Assembly (NCBI GenBank): GCA_016704535.1
Contig: JADIZZ010000007.1
Location: 124,001 to 188,000 of the forward strand
Origin: Betaproteobacteria bacterium
Lineage (GTDB): Bacteria > Pseudomonadota > Gammaproteobacteria > Burkholderiales > Burkholderiaceae_C
Direction of reading: 5' to 3'
Length of the DNA: 64,000 bases
The first letter of the stretch is position 1, and each line of letters begins with the position of its first letter. Below are positions 26,652 to 35,091 of this stretch, piece by piece. The notes under the pieces were generated by a model. The model worked only from the letters and a program-made list of their open reading frames with translations, was not told the origin of the DNA and did no database searches. Position numbers and translations under genes: made by a program.

Positions 26652-26861
26652 ATGACCACTTGGCAACTCGTCCGCGTCGTCGCCGGCACCTTCATCCTGC
26701 TGTCCCTCGCGCTCGGCATTCCCGGCAGCCCCATCTTCCACAGCCCCTGGTGGCTGGCCTTCACGGCCTTCGTCGGCGTCAACCTGTTGCAGAGCGGGCT
26801 GACGAAGTGGTGCCTGATGGAAACCATCCTGCGCAAGCTCGGCGTGCAGCCCGGCGCCTGA
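26652..26861 (+). CDS. DUF2892 small membrane protein
   Basis: The 69-residue protein has two hydrophobic stretches (LVRVVAGTFILLSLALG and WWLAFTAFVGVNLLQSGLT), a conserved tryptophan between them, and a cysteine after the second helix (KWCLMETILRKLG). This is the DUF2892 layout, often found next to or fused to rhodaneses handling sulfane sulfur. A GGAGAA site lies just upstream of the ATG. It sits 40 bases after the RND gene and 6 before the methyltransferase, hence in the same operon. Confidence 0.85.
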   Translation: MTTWQLVRVVAGTFILLSLALGIPGSPIFHSPWWLAFTAFVGVNLLQSGLTKWCLMETILRKLGVQPGA

Positions 26862-26867
26862 GCGGCG

Positions 26868-27494
26868 ATGAGCGACGCGGCCTTCCCCGACGCTGCGGCC
26901 ACGTGGAACCAGCGTTACGGGGGCGAGGCCTACTTCTTCGGCCGCGAGCCCAACGACTACCTGCGGGCCAAGGCAGCGCTGCTGCGGCCCGGCGGGCGTG
27001 TGCTCTGCGTGGCCGACGGCGAGGGGCGCAACAGCGTCTGGCTGGCGCGCCAGGGTTTCGAGGTTCAGGCCTTCGACGTCGCCGACGTGGCCGTGGTCAA
27101 GGCGCGCCGGCTGGCTGCAGATGCCGGTGTCGCGGTCGAGCACCATGTCGCTGGCTTCGACGACTGGAAATGGCAACCGGCGGCGTACGACGCCGTGGTG
27201 GCCATCTTCATCCAGTTCGCCGACCCGGCGATGCGTGCGCGCCAGTTCACGCAGATGCAGGGCGCATTGAAGCCCGGCGGCCTGCTCGTGCTGCAGGGCT
27301 ACACGCCGCGCCAGCTGGAGCTGAAGACCGGCGGGCCGGGCGTGCTGTCGCACCTGTACACGGCCGCAACGCTGCGCGAGGCTTTCGAGGCGATGGACAT
27401 CGTCGAGCTCGTCGAGTACGAGGCGGTTCTGGATGAAGGAACGCGGCACCGCGGCTTGTCCGCGCTGGCCGGCCTGGTCGCGCGCAAACGCTGA
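26868..27494 (+). CDS. SAM-dependent methyltransferase (TehB-like)
   Basis: The 208-residue protein is a class I methyltransferase with motif I RVLCVADGEGRNSVWLAR, the acidic FDVAD after strand 2, the YDAVVAIF strand-4 region and LKPGGLLVLQGY. It begins with WNQRYGGEAYFFGREPNDYL, the substrate-cap region seen in TehB/thiopurine-type enzymes that methylate tellurite, selenium or thiols. It is last in the RND operon, which suggests a detoxification role. The exact substrate is unknown. Confidence 0.85.
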   Translation: MSDAAFPDAAATWNQRYGGEAYFFGREPNDYLRAKAALLRPGGRVLCVADGEGRNSVWLARQGFEVQAFDVADVAVVKARRLAADAGVAVEHHVAGFDDWKWQPAAYDAVVAIFIQFADPAMRARQFTQMQGALKPGGLLVLQGYTPRQLELKTGGPGVLSHLYTAATLREAFEAMDIVELVEYEAVLDEGTRHRGLSALAGLVARKR

Positions 27495-27604
27495 GGCGGT
27501 GTCGCTCTCGTCATGTGTCCCGGCGTCTTCGCCTGTCGCGGCTTGCAAAGGCCTGACGCCGTGACACCGGGGAAACCCTAGACACGCAACGCAAGACAGG
27601 CTCT

Positions 27605-27627
27605 AATATTCGTCTAGCTGCATATCC
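27605..27627. promoter_or_regulatory. Candidate SoxR operator upstream of soxC
   Basis: AT-rich dyad in the 251-base spacer before the sox operon. On the minus strand it reads GATAT, twelve bases, then ATATT, the same spacing as the site at 43558. The spacer 27495-27745 holds no gene. It fits an ArsR-type operator that would let SoxR repress the structural sox genes in the absence of sulfur substrate. Confidence 0.45.
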
Positions 27628-27745
27628 AGATGAATGATCATTTCGGATCTTCCGGACGCAGCGTTCTGGGTGGGCCCGGCCTGCCGTCCCGGGCCGTGTG
27701 TGCCCGGGTCGTGCCCGTCTGCCCTGCCAGCCCCGAGGAGACTCA

Positions 27746-29122
27746 GTGACCCAGCAAGACCACCGTTCCGGCCGCCTGATCAAGGCCCCCGAGAACTTCA
27801 TCGACAGCGAGGGCGTGCGCACCGTCTTCCGCGAGGGCAAGGCCGGTCGGCGCGACTTCGTGCGCGGCGCCTTCGCCGCCGCCGTGGCTGGCGCGGCGGC
27901 ACCGGCGGTGCTGGCCCAGGGCAACCCCGTGCCGGCGGCCGGGGGCGACCCCCACATCCTGGAACTGCCGGCCCACACCAAGGGCCTGGGCCAGGCCGTG
28001 GCCACCGACGGCTATGGCAAGCCTTCGCAGTACGAATCCAACGTGCAGCGCCGGCCCAGCCCCGGCCTGACGCAGACGGCACAGTCGTCGGTGTCCTTCG
28101 CGCCGCTTCAAAGCCTGTTCGGCATCGTCACGCCCAGCGGCCTGCACTTCGAGCGCCATCACCAGGGCTGGTGGGATGTCGACCCCAGCAAGCACCGCCT
28201 GATGCTCAACGGCAGCGACGACAGCCTGATGAAGAAGCCGCTGGTCTTCACCGTCGACGAGATCATGCGTCTGCCTTCCGTGAGCCGCTTCCACTTCATC
28301 GAGTGCGGCGCCAACACCGGCATGGAGTGGGGCAACGTCGCCGTGCCCACCTGCCAGTACACGCACGGCATGCTCAGCTGCAGCGAATTCACCGGCGTGC
28401 CGCTGAAGATCCTGCTCGACATGGCCGGCGCCGATTACAAGCGCGGCCGCTTCGTGCTCGCCGAAGGTGCCGACGGCTCGAGCATGACACGGACCATTCC
28501 GATGGAACTCGTCGAAAGCGGAGAGGTGCTGGTGGCCTACGGCCAGAACGGCGAAATGCTGCGGCCCGAGAACGGCTACCCGCTGCGCCTGGTGGTGCCG
28601 GGTGTGCAGGGCGTGAGCTGGGTCAAGTACCTGCGCCGCATCGAGGTCGGCGACAAGCCCTACGCCACCAAGGACGAGGCCGTGCACTACATCGACCTCA
28701 TGCCCGACGGCCTGCACCGCCAGTACAGCAACACGCAGGAGATCAAGAGCGTCATCACCACGCCTTCGGGCGGGCAGGTGCTGCTCGACAAGGGCTACTA
28801 CCAGATCAGCGGCCTGGCCTGGAGCGGCCGCGGCAAGGTCAAGCGCGTGGACGTGTCCGTCGACGGCGGCCGCAACTGGAAGACGGCGCGGCTGCAGGGC
28901 CCGGTGATGGACAAGTGCCTGACGCGCTTCTCCCTCGACTGGGCCTGGGACGGCAAGCCGACCCTCATGCAAAGCCGCGCGATGGACGAGACCGGCCACG
29001 TTCAGCCCAACTACAAGCAGCTGCGCGCGGTGCGCGGCTCGCGTTCGATCTATCACAACAACGCGATCCAGTCCTGGCTCGTGCAGGAAAGTGGCGAGGT
29101 GAAGAATGTCCAGCTGTCGTAA
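27746..29122 (+). CDS. soxC: SoxC, sulfane dehydrogenase molybdopterin subunit
   Basis: The 458-residue protein is the molybdenum subunit of Sox(CD)2, which oxidises the sulfane sulfur bound to SoxY and yields six electrons per thiosulfate. It has a twin-arginine signal (R35-R36-D-F-V followed by an alanine-rich core), so it is exported folded. The sulfite-oxidase-type domain has the molybdenum-ligating Cys187 in FIECGANTGMEW and a C-terminal dimerisation domain (VDVSVDGGRNWKTARL). I chose the GTG at 27746 because GAGGAGA lies directly upstream; the frame is open further upstream. It overlaps soxD by 17 bases. First gene of the sox operon. Confidence 0.95.
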   Translation: MTQQDHRSGRLIKAPENFIDSEGVRTVFREGKAGRRDFVRGAFAAAVAGAAAPAVLAQGNPVPAAGGDPHILELPAHTKGLGQAVATDGYGKPSQYESNVQRRPSPGLTQTAQSSVSFAPLQSLFGIVTPSGLHFERHHQGWWDVDPSKHRLMLNGSDDSLMKKPLVFTVDEIMRLPSVSRFHFIECGANTGMEWGNVAVPTCQYTHGMLSCSEFTGVPLKILLDMAGADYKRGRFVLAEGADGSSMTRTIPMELVESGEVLVAYGQNGEMLRPENGYPLRLVVPGVQGVSWVKYLRRIEVGDKPYATKDEAVHYIDLMPDGLHRQYSNTQEIKSVITTPSGGQVLLDKGYYQISGLAWSGRGKVKRVDVSVDGGRNWKTARLQGPVMDKCLTRFSLDWAWDGKPTLMQSRAMDETGHVQPNYKQLRAVRGSRSIYHNNAIQSWLVQESGEVKNVQLS

Positions 29123-30215
29123 CACCGGCGTGCGCCAAGGTCTGCGCCTGGCCGCCGCGGTGCTGGCGTCCCTGGCCGCGGCCGCGGCCGTGGCGCAGAC
29201 CGCCTACCCGGGTGTGGGCCGCGCGGCCACGCCTTCCGAACTGAAGGCCTGGGACATCGACGTGCGTCCGGATTTCAAGGGCCTGCCCAAGGGGTCCGGC
29301 ACGGTGGCCAAGGGCCAGGACGTGTGGGAAGGCAAGTGCGCCTCGTGCCACGGCATCTTTGGCGAGAGCAACGAGGTCTTCTCGCCGCTGGTGGGCGGCA
29401 CCACGGCCAACGACGTCAAGACCGGCCGCGTCGCGCGCCTGACCGACCCCGGGTTCCCGGGCCGCACCACGCTGATGAAGGTGGCCACGGTCTCCACGCT
29501 GTGGGACTACATCCACCGCGCGATGCCCTGGAACGCGCCCAAGTCGCTGAGCACCGAAGAGGTGTACTCGGTGACGGCTTACCTGCTGAACATGGGCGGC
29601 ATCCTGCCCGACAACTTCGTGCTCAGCGACGCCACGATGGCCGAGGCGCAGAAGCGTCTGCCCAACCGCAACGGCATGACGACCCAGCATGGCCTTTGGC
29701 CGGGCAAGGGCATGGGCAACGGCGGCAAGCCCGACGTGCAGGCCGTGGCCTGCATGAAGGATTGCGTGGCCGAGCCCAAGGTGGCTTCCTTCCTGCCCGA
29801 CTTCGCGCGCAACAACCAGGGCAACCTGGCCGAGCAGCAGCGCATCGTCGGCCCGCAGCGCGGGGCCGACACCACCAAGCCCGCGCCAGCCGACGCGGCC
29901 GCCGCGGCGGCCACGGTCACCGCGGCCGCGGCCACGCCGCGTGCGGCGCCCGCCGCCGCAGCGAACCCGCTGGCCCTGGCGGCGAAGTACACCTGCACCG
30001 CCTGCCACGGCGTCGAGAACAAGATCGTCGGCCCCGGCTTCAAGGAGATTGCTGCCAAGTACGCCGGGCGCGCCGACGCCGAGGCCTACCTCGCCGGCAA
30101 GATAAAGTCCGGCGGGCAGGGCCTCTGGGGCCCGATCCCGATGCCACCGCAGACCTTGCCGGACGCCGATGCCAAGATCCTGGCGGCATGGCTGGCGGCC
30201 GGCGCCAAGAAGTAG
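29106..30215 (+). CDS. soxD: SoxD, diheme cytochrome c of sulfane dehydrogenase
   Basis: The 369-residue periplasmic protein has an N-terminal signal and two class I heme-binding sites, C78-A-S-C-H82 and C297-T-A-C-H301, separated by an alanine/proline-rich linker (about 258-290). The first domain has the SoxD features WEGKCASCHG and YLLNMGG; the second resembles cytochrome c551. It accepts electrons from the SoxC molybdenum site. The ATG at 29106 overlaps the soxC end, implying translational coupling. Confidence 0.95.
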   Translation: MSSCRNTGVRQGLRLAAAVLASLAAAAAVAQTAYPGVGRAATPSELKAWDIDVRPDFKGLPKGSGTVAKGQDVWEGKCASCHGIFGESNEVFSPLVGGTTANDVKTGRVARLTDPGFPGRTTLMKVATVSTLWDYIHRAMPWNAPKSLSTEEVYSVTAYLLNMGGILPDNFVLSDATMAEAQKRLPNRNGMTTQHGLWPGKGMGNGGKPDVQAVACMKDCVAEPKVASFLPDFARNNQGNLAEQQRIVGPQRGADTTKPAPADAAAAAATVTAAAATPRAAPAAAANPLALAAKYTCTACHGVENKIVGPGFKEIAAKYAGRADAEAYLAGKIKSGGQGLWGPIPMPPQTLPDADAKILAAWLAAGAKK

Positions 30216-30292
30216 AAGTACCCCCTGGGGTTCACCCGCTTTCGGCGGCCGCCCTTTCCCCATTACCGTTCGCTTATTCAAGGAGACCCTCC

Positions 30293-30751
30293 ATGCTCAA
30301 CCGCCGCGAAGTCATTACCCACTCGGCCACGGTCGCCGGCCTGCTGGCCACCGCCGGGTTGTTGCCCACCCAGGCTCAGGCCGCCTTCAACGCCGCTGCC
30401 TTCGAAGTCAAGACGATGGCCGAGCTGGTCAAGATGCTCGGTGGCAGCGCGCCCGTCGAGAGCAAGGACGTCGTCGTCACCGGCCCCGACATCGCCGAGA
30501 ACGGCGCCGTGGTGCCGGTCGGCGTGTCGACCACGCTGCCGGGCGCCAAGCGCCTGATGCTGCTGGTGGAGAAGAACCCCAGCGTGCTGTCGGCGATGTT
30601 CAACGTCACCGATGCGGTGGACGCCAACTTCTCGACCCGCGTGAAGATGGGCCAGTCGTCCAACGTCTACGCCGTGGCCATGATGGCCGACGGGAAGGTG
30701 TTGTTCGCCGGCAAGGAAGTCAAGGTCACGCTCGGCGGGTGCGGTGGGTGA
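30293..30751 (+). CDS. soxY: SoxY, sulfur-carrier subunit
   Basis: The 152-residue protein has a signal peptide of the twin-arginine style (NRREVITHSATVAG) and ends with the hallmark swinging arm GGCGG, whose cysteine (C150) carries the sulfur intermediate. The Ig-like core is present (KRLMLLVEKNPSVLSAMF, VKMGQSSNVYAV). An AAGGAGA ribosome site precedes the ATG. It pairs with SoxZ, encoded 121 bases downstream. Confidence 0.96.
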   Translation: MLNRREVITHSATVAGLLATAGLLPTQAQAAFNAAAFEVKTMAELVKMLGGSAPVESKDVVVTGPDIAENGAVVPVGVSTTLPGAKRLMLLVEKNPSVLSAMFNVTDAVDANFSTRVKMGQSSNVYAVAMMADGKVLFAGKEVKVTLGGCGG

Positions 30752-30761
30752 GTGAGGACGT

Positions 30762-30785
30762 GCGACAGTCCCTGCGGACTGTCGC
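30762..30785 (+). other. Perfect 10-bp RNA hairpin between soxY and soxZ
   Basis: GCGACAGTCC and GGACTGTCGC are exact complements separated by the loop CTGC. There is no U run after it, so it is not a classic terminator. It may act as a processing or stability element in the intercistronic RNA. Confidence 0.6.
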
Positions 30786-30872
30786 TCGCCTCACGAACCG
30801 ACCGAGCTCTGCGAGGTCGTGGCACTTTCCGCACCACACATCGAATTCAATTCAGCTTTTAGGAGAAACACC

Positions 30873-31184
30873 ATGGCAGACCCGATGCGCATCCGCGCCC
30901 AAGCCGCCGGCGACAAGACCACCGTCCGCGTTCTGATGAGCCACGAAATGGAGACCGGCCAGCGCAAGGATTCCGCCGGCAAGGTGATCCCGGCCTGGTT
31001 CATCCAGGAAGTGAGCGCCACCCACAACGGCAAGCCCGTGATGACGGCCGAATGGGGCCCCTCGGTTTCGAAGAACCCCTTCCTGCAGTTCAACGTCAAG
31101 GGCGCGAAGGCCGGTGACAAGATCGCCGTGACCTGGAAGGACAACAAGGGCGACAGCCGCACCGACGAAGCGACGGTGTCCTGA
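30873..31184 (+). CDS. soxZ: SoxZ, sulfur-carrier partner of SoxY
   Basis: The 103-residue protein is the cytoplasm-synthesised partner that forms the SoxYZ heterodimer and travels with SoxY's twin-arginine signal; accordingly it has no signal peptide. Visible SoxZ motifs include VRVLMSHEMETGQRKDSAG, PAWFIQEV and AEWGPSVSKNPFLQF. An AGGAG site precedes the ATG. It lies after an unusual 121-base spacer that contains the hairpin at 30762. Confidence 0.95.
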   Translation: MADPMRIRAQAAGDKTTVRVLMSHEMETGQRKDSAGKVIPAWFIQEVSATHNGKPVMTAEWGPSVSKNPFLQFNVKGAKAGDKIAVTWKDNKGDSRTDEATVS

Positions 31185-31201
31185 CCGTCGTCGCATCGCG
31201 A

Positions 31202-31224
31202 GGGGCGTGTTGGGCGCCCCGTTT
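31202..31224 (+). terminator. Weak hairpin with short T run between soxZ and soxA
   Basis: GGGGCG and CGCCCC form a 6-bp stem with a 7-base loop, followed by GTTT. It could cause partial termination, but soxA must still be transcribed, so it is at most an attenuator. Confidence 0.3.
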
Positions 31225-31263
31225 CCTTGCCCGCGCCGCCGGGCCTTCGAAGAGGGTGGAGAC

Positions 31264-32064
31264 ATGAAGTCAATCAGCATGATCGCAGCGGCGCTGGTCT
31301 TGGCGGCTTCCTTCGGCGCGCAGGCGCAGAAGTCGGCGGCCGACGGCATCGCGGAATACCGCAAGATGCTCGAGGACGGCAACCCGGCCGACCTGTTCGA
31401 GGCCAAGGGCGAAGACCTCTGGAAGCAGAAGCGTGGCCCCAAGGCGGCATCGCTCGAGAAGTGCGATCTCGGCCTCGGGCCGGGCGTCGTCAAGGGTGCC
31501 TGGGTGCAGATGCCGCGCTACTTCGCCGATACCGGCATGGTGCAGGATCTCGAGTCCCGCCTCGTGACCTGCATGGCTACGCTGCAGGGCTTCGACGCCG
31601 CCGAGCTGAAGAAGACCGCCTTCGGCCGCGGCGAGATGGCCAACATCACCGCACTGGCCACCTGGATCTCCGCCTCATCGCGCGGCCAGCGTTTTGCGCT
31701 GCCCCAGAACCACCCCGAAGAGAAGCGTTTCTACGAACTGGGCAAGCGCGCCTTTTTCTTCCGCGGCGGGCCGATGGACTTCTCCTGTGCCAGCTGCCAT
31801 GGCGAAGAGGGCAAGCGCATCCGCCTGCAGGACCTGCCCAACCTGACGAAGAACCCGGGTGACGGCATCGGCTTCGCGGCCTGGCCGGCCTACCGCGTGA
31901 GCAACGGCCAGATGTGGAGCATGCAACTGCGTCTGAACGACTGCTACCGTCAGCAACGCTTCCCTTACCCTGGCTTCGCGTCCGACCTCACCGTCGCCTT
32001 GGGCGTCTACATGGGCGTCAACGCCAAGGGTGCCGAGTCGATCGCGCCGGCCATCAAGCGCTGA
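31264..32064 (+). CDS. soxA: SoxA, cytochrome c subunit of SoxAX
   Basis: The 266-residue periplasmic protein (signal residues 1-22) has a degenerate first cytochrome-like domain with a conserved cysteine pair (C67, C103) but no heme motif, and one active heme site C175-A-S-C-H179. The invariant catalytic cysteine C227 (NDCYRQQR) is present; in SoxAX it is the persulfide-modified heme ligand where thiosulfate is conjugated to SoxY. This is the monoheme SoxA type. It is followed by soxX after 23 bases. Confidence 0.95.
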   Translation: MKSISMIAAALVLAASFGAQAQKSAADGIAEYRKMLEDGNPADLFEAKGEDLWKQKRGPKAASLEKCDLGLGPGVVKGAWVQMPRYFADTGMVQDLESRLVTCMATLQGFDAAELKKTAFGRGEMANITALATWISASSRGQRFALPQNHPEEKRFYELGKRAFFFRGGPMDFSCASCHGEEGKRIRLQDLPNLTKNPGDGIGFAAWPAYRVSNGQMWSMQLRLNDCYRQQRFPYPGFASDLTVALGVYMGVNAKGAESIAPAIKR

Positions 32065-32087
32065 AATTCGAGCAAGCGAGACACCCC

Positions 32088-32751
32088 ATGCAACACAAGA
32101 CGATCCTTCTCGGCGCCGCTGCTGCCGCTGCTGCCGCGGCGCTTCTGGCTGGCTGTGCCACCGCGCCGCCCGCGCCTACCGCCGCCGAACTCGACGCGCA
32201 GGCGCTGGCCATGCACAAGGCCGCGTTCCGCGACCAGGGCATCGCCAAGGTCGACCGCATACAGCAGGACCTGGGGCAGTCCGCCTGCTCCAGCGAGAAG
32301 CCGCCTTCCGAGGCCGTGGCCAAACGTGTCGAAGCCGAGGCGATGGCCACCATCAAGTGGCCCACCGGTGGCCAGTACATCGGCGACTGGCGCAAGGGCG
32401 AAGCCCTGGCGCAGAACGGCCGCGGCATGACCTGGACCGACAGCACCACCGACACCAAGGCCAACGGCGCCCAGTGCTACAACTGCCACCAGCTGGACAA
32501 GAAGGAGATCTCCTTCGGCACCATCGGCCCCAGCCTGTGGAACTACGGCAAGATCCGCGGCGTCAAGGACGTCGCCGACCCCGGCTGCTGCCGCCATCGT
32601 GCAGTACACCTGGGGCAAGCTGTGGAACAGCAAGGCCTACTCGGCCTGCTCGAACATGCCGCGCATGGGCCACATGAAGCTGCTGGACGAGCAGCAGATC
32701 CGCGACGTGATGGCCCTGCTGCTCGACCCGAAGTCGCCGGTCAACCAGTAA
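32088..32751 (+). CDS. soxX: SoxX, monoheme cytochrome c of SoxAX (frameshifted)
   Basis: The first 165 codons encode a SoxX protein with an unusual alanine-rich leader containing a lipobox (LLAGC, C23), an extra N-terminal helical stretch and the heme site C130-Y-N-C-H134. After VADP the frame shifts: a run of four C at 32579-32582 has one base too many. Removing one C restores AAAIVQYTWGKLWNSKAYS and the distal methionine region (NMPRMGH), ending at TAA 32749-32751. Without correction the product ends in unrelated sequence. Given a complete and otherwise intact sox operon, a sequencing error is likelier than real inactivation. Confidence 0.88.
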
Positions 32752-32761
32752 GTCGTCTTAC

Positions 32762-32786
32762 GAGCCCGCCGCCGTGCGGGCTCTTT
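32762..32786 (+). terminator. Intrinsic terminator-like hairpin between soxX and soxB
   Basis: GAGCCCGC and GCGGGCTC pair perfectly (8 bp, 6-base loop) and are followed by TTT. The soxB start lies only 30 bases later, so it may reduce soxB transcription relative to soxCDYZAX rather than end it. Confidence 0.55.
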
Positions 32787-32816
32787 CACCCCGCACATAT
32801 CGTTGATTGCTGAATC

Positions 32817-34556
32817 ATGAATCTTTCAAAGCGCGAGTTCCTGCAGGTGATGGCTTCGGCCTCGGCAGCCGGCATGGCCCTGGGCAAGTACGCCGACGCC
32901 GACGCGGCCACGGCACAGGCCGGCCTGTACGACGTGCCGAAGTTCGGCAACGTTTCGCTGTTGCACATGACCGACTGCCACGCGCAGCTGAAGCCCATCT
33001 ACTTCCGCGAACCCAGCGTCAACCTGGGGCTGGGCAGCATGCAGGGCCAGTTGCCGCACCTGGTGGGCGAGCACCTGCTGAAGAAAGCCGGCGTGCGCCC
33101 GGGCAGCCCGATGGCCCATGCCTACACCTACATCGACTTCGAGAAGGCCTCGCGCCGCTACGGCAAGGTGGGCGGCTTCGCGCACCTGGCCACGTTGGTG
33201 AAGAAGATGAAGGCCAGCCGCCCCGGCGCGTTGCTGCTCGACGGCGGCGACACCTGGCAGGGTTCGGCCACCAGCCTGTGGACCAACGCGCAGGACATGG
33301 TCGACGCCTGCAAGCTGCTGGGCGTGGACGTGATGACCGGCCACTGGGAGTTCACCTACGGCATGGAGCGTGTGAAGGAGATCGTCGAGAAGGACTTCGC
33401 CGGCAAGATCGACTTCGTCGCCCAGAACGTCAAGACCAACGACTTCGGCGACCCGGTGTTCAAGCCCTACGTGATCCGCGAGATCAACGGCGTGCCGGTG
33501 GCCATCGTCGGCCAGGCCTTCCCCTACACGCCCATCGCCAACCCGCGCTACATGGTGGCCGACTGGGCCTTCGGCATCCAGGACGACAACATGCAGAAGG
33601 TCGTCGACGAGGCGCGCGCCAAGGGCGCGAAGGTCGTCGTCGTGATCTCGCACAACGGCATGGACGTCGACCTGAAGATGGCCAGCCGCGTGCGTGGCAT
33701 CGACGCCATCTTCGGCGGCCACACGCACGACGGCGTGCCGGTGGCCGTGCCGGTGAAAAACGCCGGCGGCACCACGCTCGTCACCAACGCCGGCAGCAAC
33801 AGCAAGTTCCTGGGCGTGATGGACTTCGACGTCAAGGACGGCAAGGTCGCCGACTACCGCTACCGCCTGCTGCCGGTGTTCGCCAACCAGCTGCAGGCCG
33901 ACCCGGAGATGGACGCACTGATCACGAAGATCCGCGCTCCCTACCTCGACAAGCTCAACGAGAAGCTGGCCGTCACCGATGGCCTGCTGTACCGCCGCGG
34001 CAACTTCAACGGCAGCTGGGACCAGCTGCTGTGCGACGCGCTGATGGACACGCAGGGCGCCGACCTGGCCTTCAGCCCCGGCTTCCGCTGGGGCACGAGC
34101 CTGCTGCCGGGCGACGTCATCACGCGCGAGCTGATGATGGACCAGGTGGCCATCACCTACCCGTATGCGACGCTCACGGAGATGAGCGGCGAGATGGTGA
34201 AAACCGTGTTGGAAGACGTGGCCGATAACCTCTTCAACCCCGACCCCTACTACCAACAGGGCGGCGACATGGTGCGCGTCGGTGGCCTCAGCTACACGAT
34301 GACGCCGGGCGCCGGCATGGGCAGCCGCATCAGCGACATGCGGCTGAAGGGCAAGCCCATCGAGGCCGGCAAGAAGTACAAGGTGGCGGGCTGGGCGCCG
34401 GTGTCGGAAGAGGCCAAGAGCCAGCCCGGCGTCAAGCCGGTGTGGGAAAATGTCGAGTCCTGGCTGAAGGCCCAGGGCGGCCATGTGAAGGCGCGCAAGA
34501 TCAACACACCGACCCTCGTCGGCACCCAGGGCAATCCGGGGTTCGCCAAGGGGTGA
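32817..34556 (+). CDS. soxB: SoxB, thiosulfohydrolase
   Basis: The 579-residue protein belongs to the 5'-nucleotidase metallophosphoesterase fold and hydrolyses the terminal sulfate from SoxY-bound thiosulfonate. Manganese ligands sit in HMTDCHAQ (D53, H55), LLDGGDTWQGS (D145) and FGGHTHDG. The SoxB-specific GHWEFTYG segment is present. The N-terminus (KREFLQVMASASAAG) looks like a modified signal, and the ATG at 32817 starts it. It is last in the core sox block but continues without a gene gap to the DsrE-like and YeeE genes. Confidence 0.96.
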   Translation: MNLSKREFLQVMASASAAGMALGKYADADAATAQAGLYDVPKFGNVSLLHMTDCHAQLKPIYFREPSVNLGLGSMQGQLPHLVGEHLLKKAGVRPGSPMAHAYTYIDFEKASRRYGKVGGFAHLATLVKKMKASRPGALLLDGGDTWQGSATSLWTNAQDMVDACKLLGVDVMTGHWEFTYGMERVKEIVEKDFAGKIDFVAQNVKTNDFGDPVFKPYVIREINGVPVAIVGQAFPYTPIANPRYMVADWAFGIQDDNMQKVVDEARAKGAKVVVVISHNGMDVDLKMASRVRGIDAIFGGHTHDGVPVAVPVKNAGGTTLVTNAGSNSKFLGVMDFDVKDGKVADYRYRLLPVFANQLQADPEMDALITKIRAPYLDKLNEKLAVTDGLLYRRGNFNGSWDQLLCDALMDTQGADLAFSPGFRWGTSLLPGDVITRELMMDQVAITYPYATLTEMSGEMVKTVLEDVADNLFNPDPYYQQGGDMVRVGGLSYTMTPGAGMGSRISDMRLKGKPIEAGKKYKVAGWAPVSEEAKSQPGVKPVWENVESWLKAQGGHVKARKINTPTLVGTQGNPGFAKG

Positions 34557-34655
34557 ACCCGCTTGCGGGCCGGTGGCACCCGGCTCACGATGCGGGCCTG
34601 CCCGCTGGCCTTGCGGGACAGCATCCCTGAAATCCTCAACCCTTCGGAGACCCTC

Positions 34656-35069
34656 ATGCGCATTGCCCGTTTCATTGCCATCGCCACCCTCGCGTTTGCT
34701 GCCGGTGCCACCTGGGCGCAGGACATGGTCGTCTACCACATGGACAACGCCACCCTCCAGGGCCTGAAGGGGTTGCGCAACATCCGCAATCACCTGGATG
34801 TCGACACCACGGCCAAGATCACCGTCGTGACCCATGCCGACGGCGTCGACATGCTGATGGAAGGCGCCAAGGCGGCCAACGGCACCGAGTACGCGCCCCT
34901 GGTCGGGGCGCTGAAGGCCCGTGGCGTGCACTTCGAGATCTGCGAAATCACGCTGAAGAACCGCGGCCTGAAGAAGGAGCAGTTCATCCAGGAAGCCGAG
35001 TTCACGCCTTCGGGTGTGGTACGCGTGGCCAAGCTGCAGAAGCAGGGCGCGGCCTACATCAAGCCCTGA
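34656..35069 (+). CDS. Periplasmic DsrE-family protein
   Basis: The 137-residue protein has a clean signal peptide (residues 1-22, ending ATWAQ) followed by a DsrE/DsrF-like fold: VVYHMDN at the first strand, KGLRNIRNHLD helix, KITVVTHADGVDMLMEG and a cysteine in GVHFEICEITLKNRG. DsrE proteins bind sulfane sulfur on such a cysteine. Cytoplasmic DsrE proteins are common; this one is exported, so it may shuttle persulfide in the periplasm for the Sox system. It has a GGAGA ribosome site. No enzymatic role can be assigned. Confidence 0.8.
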   Translation: MRIARFIAIATLAFAAGATWAQDMVVYHMDNATLQGLKGLRNIRNHLDVDTTAKITVVTHADGVDMLMEGAKAANGTEYAPLVGALKARGVHFEICEITLKNRGLKKEQFIQEAEFTPSGVVRVAKLQKQGAAYIKP

Positions 35070-35091
35070 GCACCCGAGCGGTGGGTCGGCC

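Noticed and set aside
30762..30785. A terminator after soxY
   Set aside because: The stem is perfect but lacks a T run, and soxZ must be expressed with soxY, so I list it only as a hairpin.
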